In this document: positions 1 through 7,300 of the stretch, piece by piece
How positions within the stretch are numbered: the first letter of the stretch is position 1
Layout of the letters: every line of letters begins with the position of its first letter
Source: Candidatus Poseidonia sp.
GTDB lineage: Archaea; Thermoplasmatota; Poseidoniia; Poseidoniales; Poseidoniaceae
Length of the DNA: 8,736 nt
Assembly (NCBI GenBank): GCA_023254365.1
Contig: JALRLQ010000066.1
Coordinates: 1 to 8,736 of the forward strand
Reading direction: 5' to 3'
The notes under the pieces: model-generated
Told to the model about the DNA's origin: nothing
The model's database searches: none
The model's input: the letters and a program-made list of their open reading frames with translations, nothing else
Program-made: the position numbers and the translations under genes

Positions 1-60
1 AAGGACGCGGCGGTGGTGACCGACGCTCTGAAGGACGCGGCGGTGGTGACCGACGCTCTG
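1..60 (+). repeat. Exact 30-bp direct tandem repeat, two copies, in frame
   Basis: Bases 1-30 and 31-60 are identical, and the unit is 10 codons long, so the repeat keeps the reading frame of the partial gene. The following 30 bases begin with the same AAGG and GCG pattern and then diverge. The array starts at the window edge, so further copies may lie upstream. Identity at the nucleotide level, including third codon positions, indicates recent duplication or ongoing homogenisation. Confidence 0.9.
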
Positions 61-219
61 AAGGGCGCGACAACCGTCAAAACCAACGCAACGATGCTGA
101 TGGAAGCTATCGAAAGGCACGAGGGAAGCGCAAAGGACATGCGCACAACCAGCCACCACGTGACTTCCGTACGCCTCGAAGATTCGATCGGAAAGACGAA
201 GATTGAGGTGGTGAAATGA
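1..219 (+). CDS. 3' end of an unrecognised gene with a decapeptide repeat (5' partial)
   Basis: The frame is open from the first base, so the true start lies outside the window and only the last 72 codons are visible. The fragment opens with two exact copies of the decapeptide KDAAVVTDAL, then a decayed third unit (KGATTVKTNA), then about 42 non-repetitive residues rich in charged and polar side chains, ending IEVVK. The alternation of small hydrophobic and charged residues suggests a continuous helix, possibly coiled coil, but no family is recognisable. Its stop codon (TGA) overlaps the ATG of the next gene in an ATGA, which implies translational coupling and one operon. A GTG at position 13 is inside the repeat and is not a credible start. 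Function unknown. Confidence 0.75.
   Translation, partial: KDAAVVTDALKDAAVVTDALKGATTVKTNATMLMEAIERHEGSAKDMRTTSHHVTSVRLEDSIGKTKIEVVK
205..210 (+). promoter_or_regulatory. Shine-Dalgarno-like site for the TPR membrane protein
   Basis: GAGGTG lies five bases upstream of the ATG at 216, inside the end of the preceding gene, and matches an anti-SD-complementary purine stretch at usual spacing. With the ATGA overlap it supports ATG 216 as the start and translation from a shared mRNA. It is one of the few SD-like sites in the window; the giant gene on the other strand has none. Confidence 0.6.
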
Positions 220-1250
220 GCGCTGAATCGCACTACCTCAACGCCATGGAAGCCTTGGACGAAGGTGACCGAGCCAAAGCCAAAACGGAAGCCAAGAAAG
301 CCACAGGCTTGGACCCAGACCATGTTGAGGCGTGGTCCATCTATGTCGAAGCGTGTCTTCCAGCCTTCGGTGTGCACCCGACCATGGTCGAGGCTGCTTC
401 GGCTCTGTCTGCCGTAAAACGCATCGTCGTGCTTGACCCTGGCCGAATGGATATGTGGTTGCGAGGTGGGCGATTGATGGCCGATGACCTCGGTATGCTG
501 CACGATGCGCTGCATTGGTGGCAACGGTGCAGGGAGCATCTTCCCGATGAAGTGACGCCGGTGGTGGAAATGGCCTCCATTTTGGCGGATATGGGCGAAT
601 ACAGCGAAGCCCAAGCACGGCTTCAATCCATTCTGGACGACAACATGGATGTCGGCATCACGCAATTTCGAAAGATCAACGGCTTGTTGCAACTGGTACG
701 GGCCGCTGCAACACAACAGGAACGTGACATCTTCAAGCCTCAGGAAAAGCATCACGACGGATGGGTGGCCATTCGACAAAAAATGCGAAAGCCTCCGCTT
801 TCGGAGTCCATGATTTTCCTGGTGACCGCTGTTCCCATCCTCCTGCTCTTGGTGGTCCTGTTGGGTCGTTACAGCGCTCCCACGTGGTCGGCTGTTTGCC
901 TCAACACGCTGGTCATCATGATTGTGATATTGATCCTGATGCGAAACGCCAAACGATGGTTCCAATTGTTCAACCGTCCTGCATTCAATCTGCTTCGAGC
1001 GATGAACTTCGAGGCAGCCACCGGTTTCGCCGTGATCGATGAGGACATCCGAACCTCTGTCCTCTACATGTACATCATGCAACGCAAACCCACATCGTGG
1101 CAAGAACGCATGCTCAAGATCATTGACAACAGCAAACCCTTGCCCACCAACTGGAGGTTACGCCTCCCTGATTTTGAATCGCATCTCGGCGAAGAAACAG
1201 TCGAAACCTACACCTTTGGTGAAACCTTGTCTGCCTACGAGGAAGAGTGA
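216..1250 (+). CDS. TPR-like protein with two transmembrane helices
   Basis: 344 residues. The N-terminal 145 or so residues look like about four tetratricopeptide-type helical hairpins. The clearest is residues 5-40, with the A-x-E-A-L-D-E-G-D spacing, repeated alanines and then LDPDHVEAW. Others fall near 60-90, 82-112 and 113-143 (LADMGEYSEAQARLQSIL). Two hydrophobic segments follow at about 198-218 and 223-243, separated by a few polar residues, so they form a tight membrane hairpin. About 100 residues, with basic residues right after the second helix, then return to the same side. The likely topology is both ends cytoplasmic, with the TPR part as a protein-binding platform on the inner face. 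There is no signal peptide or catalytic motif. The start is ATG 216, coupled to the upstream repeat gene and preceded by GAGGTG. Partner and pathway are unknown; the operon pairing suggests they share a job with the upstream protein. Confidence 0.85.
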   Translation: MSAESHYLNAMEALDEGDRAKAKTEAKKATGLDPDHVEAWSIYVEACLPAFGVHPTMVEAASALSAVKRIVVLDPGRMDMWLRGGRLMADDLGMLHDALHWWQRCREHLPDEVTPVVEMASILADMGEYSEAQARLQSILDDNMDVGITQFRKINGLLQLVRAAATQQERDIFKPQEKHHDGWVAIRQKMRKPPLSESMIFLVTAVPILLLLVVLLGRYSAPTWSAVCLNTLVIMIVILILMRNAKRWFQLFNRPAFNLLRAMNFEAATGFAVIDEDIRTSVLYMYIMQRKPTSWQERMLKIIDNSKPLPTNWRLRLPDFESHLGEETVETYTFGETLSAYEEE

Positions 1251-1373
1251 ACCACTCGTTCCAACACTGGTCAACGGCGATGGTTCCTGAGAAGCCATAC
1301 CGTCGGTAGGTCACCATGACCCTGCGCCTTGCTTTCGCTCAACCTAGTCATCCCTGCTTTGGAGCAGAGGTGC

Positions 1374-4300
1374 CTATTGCTGCGATTGAGCGTACTGAAT
1401 CGCGTACTGTTGTGCATACGCTGCTGCGGTTGCAGAATCGTATCCTTGGCCAACGAATTGGTGGTAGTACTGTTCGTAAATCGCCTGATCAAACGCCGCT
1501 GCCGCCGGTTGGGCCGCTGCTGGTTGCGGTTCCGGTTGTGCCGCTGCAGGTTGTGCCGCTGCCGCTCCCACGTATTGCGCTGCAAACTGCCTCGCCGTTT
1601 CCTCAGGGTAACCTTGGGCAATGAGTTGCTGGACGTATTGCTCGGTTGGGTCAAGGGCTTCAGCACCGAAGCCACCATCCATACCGACGAAGGAATCGTC
1701 CTTTTCGCCACCCTTTCGCATAAACATCAGGGTACCTGCAACGATGATGAGGAGGACCACAGCACCGATGATGAGCATCATCGAGTCCAGACCGCCCTCC
1801 GCGCCATCGGTGTTGTCCGTGGTTTGGGTGTTGTCTTTCCACTCACCGGTCACCGGGTCGTAGGTCCACGCACCGTTCCACTGACAGTCGCCGTTCGCGT
1901 CGAGAATGAATTCTCCACCTGCGGCTTCTGCTGCTGGATCGGGTTCGAGTCCTTGACAGGCAGGCAGGTTGAGTTCAATCCACTTGATGGTCACCCAGCG
2001 AGCGTTGGCTCCTTCGCCTTCGTAATACTTGATGTAAACACGTTGCGATGTTGACTTGTTGGTGTAGAAGCCGTCGATGTTCAAGGTGATTTCAAACCGG
2101 TCGTTGTCGCCCATGGGTTCGCTTCTGTCCCAGAGGCCCTGGACGCTCAAGTTGTACTTCATGACCGACGAAGCGGAGAAGTTTTCCTCGAAGAAAGCGG
2201 CTTCAACAAAGACATCGCCGGTTTCTGCGCCTGACAACACCGTACCTGAAATGGTGATGGTGTCGGCATCAAACTTGGAATTGTTGAGTTGCACGTTGTC
2301 CCACTGAATAGCAGGCTCTTCGTCGCCAAAGCCTTCTGGAACGATGACGAAGTACATTCGGTGCTTCTCTGAGAACTTCCCTGCACTGTCGTAGACCACG
2401 AGTTCAATGCGAATCTGGTTCTCAGTGGTGCCCGTTGAATCCACGGTCACGTTCTTGAATTTGTACGACCACATGCCGCCGCTTGCAGCGCTTTGCGTGA
2501 ACGTGTGTCCGTCCAAATCGAACGAGTCATCGCCGTAAGGTGCGTCGAAGAGAACCTTCCATTCGTAGGTCTCAATGCCGTTTCCATCCAATGCATCAGC
2601 GTCAGAGGAGTTGCTGGCGTCAAAGTGAATCACCAGCTCCCCGTCGGTACCCTCACCTTGGAGGGTGATGCGGTGAACGTCCCACTCTGCGTTGGACACG
2701 GTCTTGGTACCAACGAACTCAACATTGTCCTGATAGTCGGTGCGGATGTCAATGGTGGCGTCGGCTTCTGGACGGAACTCGTCAGCATAGACGTCGTTGG
2801 TTTCCACCGTGACATCGATGACACGGGCGTGGCCGTTTTCGTCGTGGAGCATCAGGGTGATGTCCCACTGCTCGCCTTGAGCACAGCCGGTTTGCGATGC
2901 CAGGTCCGCCTTACAGAAGGTCATGCTTGGGGAAGTCTCGGTGGAGTGACCGGTCACGCCGTTCGCCATGCTGTTACCAGCCCAGTCGGTTGGACCGTCG
3001 ATGATCCAGTCGGTGTGGAGGGTTTCACTGGTCGTCGTCGTGAAGCCGAAGTTCAACGTTGCATCGCTCTTCATGTAGCGCAGAGCGTACTTGCCCGTGC
3101 TCGGGTCAATGCCGGGCACTTCACCGTTGATGGTCAAATCGAGGCCGTTGCCAAGGGTGCCGAAGCCTTCGGGGTACGGCGTGACTTGGTACTGAAGCAG
3201 GTTGCCAAGCAACGGGAAAGTGGTGCTGTCAGCACGCTCGGAGTGGGTTGCCACGTCGATGGTGGAGATGATCATACCACCGGAGTAGTAACTGCACACA
3301 CCCAACACGGTGTCTTGGATGTCTTCGCTTGAACGAATCAGACGCTGGAAGTAACCACCGTCTTCCATGTAACCGTCGCAGGTTTCTGGCACGTTGTTCG
3401 AACTGACCGACTTGGTGTTCAACACGGCCTGAGCAACACCGGAGTTGGCGTCAAAGCCTTGGAAGGCGTTCACATCGATGTTGTCCATCACGGGGTGATA
3501 CGGGTCTGCCAAATCCATGGTCGCATAGGTCACTTGCGTCTCGGCGGTGTCACGGCTCTGGATGTCCAAACCAAACGGAAGACGTCCAGCAAGGCCCTGA
3601 TCCAGACCGTAGATTTGGCTACCGAGCGGACCCAAGTGAGCCTGAACGGTACCACCGGCCGACATGAAGTTCTCAAGCACCGTTCGGCGAGCGGGCTCGC
3701 CGAGGTACTGGTAATATCCATCGCCGCCGAATTGGGTGTCCTTCGCCACGAGTTGTTCTTGCCATGGCAGAATGATCTTGTCGTAGTGGGTGAACCATCC
3801 TGCGTCAAAGTAGGTGTTCCAATCGTTGATTTCAAACTGGGTGTAGGTCATGTTGAGCAAGGCCAAGTCCTGCTTGATGGCGGTCGTACGAGAGGACGTG
3901 TCGGAAAGGATGGCGACATCGACCATGTCTGCAAAGGAAGCGTGGAAGTAGCGCTCGTTTCCGGTTTCGCTACCGTCGGAAAGACGGCCGTAGAAACTGA
4001 TGTTGTAGGTGTGGCCGTCCAGCCAGCCGTTCCATGGTGTGAACGAAACCGACGTCTTTTCTTGGCTCTGCAGGGAAACGGCAGGACCGGAGTCCACGAT
4101 GTGAGCCTGACTTCCATCGGCCAAATCGGTGACTTCCATGTAGAAGATGTAGTCGCCGCCCAACACGCCGTTGGTGGCTTGGAATTCCCATGAGTGGGTC
4201 AATGCACTGTCAATGGGCAAGACACAAGGCAGGGTTTGGTCGGAATGACAGGTCAACGTGTCGGGTTTCCCGATGGAGATGTCCACCGATTCGACGTTGA

Positions 4301-7300
4301 AGATCACACGCTCAATGTTGTTGGCCGTGGACAACTCGTTATCGTTGTACCATGGTTTGCCCATCGTCGTGTTGTCAAACACGGTCTTGATGTCCAACCG
4401 ATACACACCGGAGACAAACTCGTGGCTTGCAATGGTGGTTAAGGCTGCATCCTCAGCATCGACGTTGGTTCGGGAATCCGAATAGGTGGCATCTTGAATG
4501 AAGGTGTATTCCTGGAGCGAGATGTTGTTGAAACCAACTCCCTTGAAACCGTCATTAATACCGTTACGTCCGTCATCGTCGGATTGGAACTCGAAGTTCA
4601 CGTCCACCATGGAGCCCTGAAGCGACATGCACTCGGCTCGCCACTGGCTCGAATCCGAAGAGGAGCGGTTCAAGATGTACAAGTGCGTGAGGTCAATGCT
4701 GGTGGTCTTCACCAGTTCGTCACTGTTGAAGAAGACGTTGTAGTTGCCCGAGCCGTCGGTGTTGGCTGGGTCACCAATGAACTGCAATTCGGTTTGGTCA
4801 ATGGATTCCGTTGCGTTGACGATGCCGTTGCCGTCGTCGTCGTTTTGGCAGGTACCGTCTTCGTTGTAGTCGTTCCATTGTGCGTACACCAGACCGGTGT
4901 AGTTGGTGCCGTCCTTGTCGTAATCAACCGTCATGACAGCGTAATCGCTTGGATCGACGTTCCCGTTCTGGTCGATGGTGTAGAACGTGTCTGCGTAATA
5001 CTCGAAGTTGAGCGAAACGAAGTCACCACTCATGCTCGTCAAATCGATGTTGGGGATGGTGAGGGTTTCGTTGGCCCATGCATCGTCGTAGCCGTTGGTT
5101 CCGGTGTCACAGGGGTGGCCGAACCAGTAGGCGTTGTTGTTGAAAATCTTGGTTGAACAGCTGTTTTCGTTGTAAATGGCACCCTTTGGTTGTTGATTCT
5201 CTTCGTAGCGGTAACCTTGGGAGCCACCCTCGAAGGTTTCTGCACAAACGGCTGATGGCGTACCGCAGTACACGTCAGAAGGCGTGGCAGAATACACCGT
5301 GGCTTCGATGTCAAAGTCAACGGCGGTGTTTCCGTAGTTGTTCGTGGTCACAGCGATGTCAAAGATACCCTCGGCATAGAGTCCACCGGGCTTGAAGAAC
5401 TCAATGGATTCAACCGTTGGGTCGTAGAGATTGAACGGTGTTACGTAGCCTACCACATCGTCGTTGATGGGTTGCTGATCCCACGTGTTGCTGGACAAAG
5501 TGGCTGAAATCCTGTACGTGGTGTCGTTGAGCAAGTTGGCTTGAATCGAGGTGGTGTATTCCTGTCCGGGTTGGAGGTTGTTCAACGGTCCGATGGTGGA
5601 CGTTTGGGTCTGCTGACCGGGCATGAACGCCGTGTTCTGCTTCCAAATGGTCAGGTTGTCAACGGCGAAGCCGTCACGACCGCTCCATCGGCTCTCGTTG
5701 TCATCGGCGGTGGATCCTTGGAATCCAGTGCGGAATCGGAAACGGATATCGACGGTTTGGTCAGCCCAGAAGGAGAGGTCGAAGGCACCAAGGTCTTCTT
5801 CGGTGAAGTTGTCCCAACCGTAGTAGGTACCGGGGGAGAACAAACCGTAGTAGACGATGTTTTCAGGAGCTGCGCCCCACGAGTTCATCTTGAACAGCCG
5901 GTCGTTGTCGAATCCACCCCACATGGAGGCGCCCGAGGCACAAGCACCCTGAATGGCCGCCTGCTGAGGGCAACCGATGAGGCTCCAGCCCGTTTCTTCG
6001 CTGCCGACTTCGACGATGGCCAAATCGTCCCAGACGTCACCGACAATGAAACCGGTGCCGTCCGAGTTGCCCAAGGCGCCAAGGCCCAAGTGGCGGAAGA
6101 GTTCAACGCTCATGAAGGCACGATCGGCGCCCGTGAGGTCAACATCGTTGAGGACCATGGCGTCGTCCCAGTTCTTGCCGTATCCGCTCCAGGTACCACC
6201 CGAAGCATTGGTCTTCATGTTCCCTGCCCACATGAAATCGGTGGGGTTCTGGTAGTTTGCTGACACGTTTGGATCGTTGTTCCCCGTCGAGGCGCCCGTT
6301 GAATGGTTGGTTTCCAAGTGCCAGTTGGTGGCACCGTCCACGTATTCTTCGTAGGTCCAAGTACAACCCGTACCGCAACCGGTCTTCACTTCGGGCGTGT
6401 CCCAATCGTTGGCATACACGGTGGTGTTGGTTGAATTTGCTTCGTCAACCACCTTCAACACCACGTCGAGGTCAGCTGTTTGACCGTTCAGGGTGTCCAT
6501 ACCGGTGTTCGTCACGGTCACGTTGATGGTTCGGCTTCCTTCACCCACCACGCCGAAGAAGCGGTCGGTTGGACTGATGTCAAGGTCCGTGACGGCCAAG
6601 TCCTTGTTGTCCATTTCAACAACGGTGAGGGTGTCGTATTGGCCTTCCCATCCAAAGTTGTCTCGCCAGCCACCAAAGAAGTAGTTGGTGTGGCCGACAA
6701 CGAGGTCGGGTGCAGAGGAGGATCCGCCCTGCAGCTGACCGATGGCGACCGCAGACGGGCGACGTCCGGCAGGGTACGACAACGGGCTTACGTGACCGCC
6801 GTTTCCGTCGGACAAGGTCACTTGAACGGTGGTCGGGAAGGAGAGGTAGAAACTGGAGGTGCTGCCACCTGCTGAGTCCGTGGAGTTGAGTTGGTAGGCA
6901 ATCGTTGGGTTGACAAAGTCAGGCTCGCCGTCGCCGTTGAGGTCTTCCACTTCGACGACCCAGGAGATGTAGGGCCCGAAGTAAGCGACTTTCGAATTGC
7001 CGAAGGTTCCTTGGGACGTGGACTGCTTGTAACTGACGTTCTCGAGGTTGCCTTCCATCACAGCGATGGTGTCAATGTAGCCAACACCACCGATGTCAGC
7101 GATGGCGAAATCTTCGGTCGTCACAACGCCCATGTTGATTTCCGTGGTTCCCGACTGTCCGGTACCGTACGAATATGTCACCGGATAATTCTGGAGAAGA
7201 CAGTCGTAGTAAATCACCGAAATGTTGTCGTCGTTTCCGGGGTTGGTCACTTGCCCGGTCGAGTAGTCCAGGCCCTCGCTGCGCAGCAGGAAGATATCGT

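Noticed and set aside
238..618. Minus-strand frames opposite the TPR-like gene
   Set aside because: The plus-strand frame has TPR motifs, two membrane helices and an operon-type start. The antisense products are Arg/Pro-rich with no motif.
1251..1373. Short hairpins between the convergent genes (ggtca/tgacc at 1309-1321; ctgct/agcag at 1354-1367) as terminators
   Set aside because: Both stems are only 5 bp and neither is followed by a T-run on either strand, so they are not convincing. Termination of the two converging transcripts is not explained by what I can see.
1494..1568. GC-rich repetitive stretch as a possible non-coding repeat or CRISPR-like array
   Set aside because: It encodes the Ala/Pro/Gln linker (residues 2171-2195) between the two tail motifs. 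The repetition follows codons and has no regular repeat/spacer structure.
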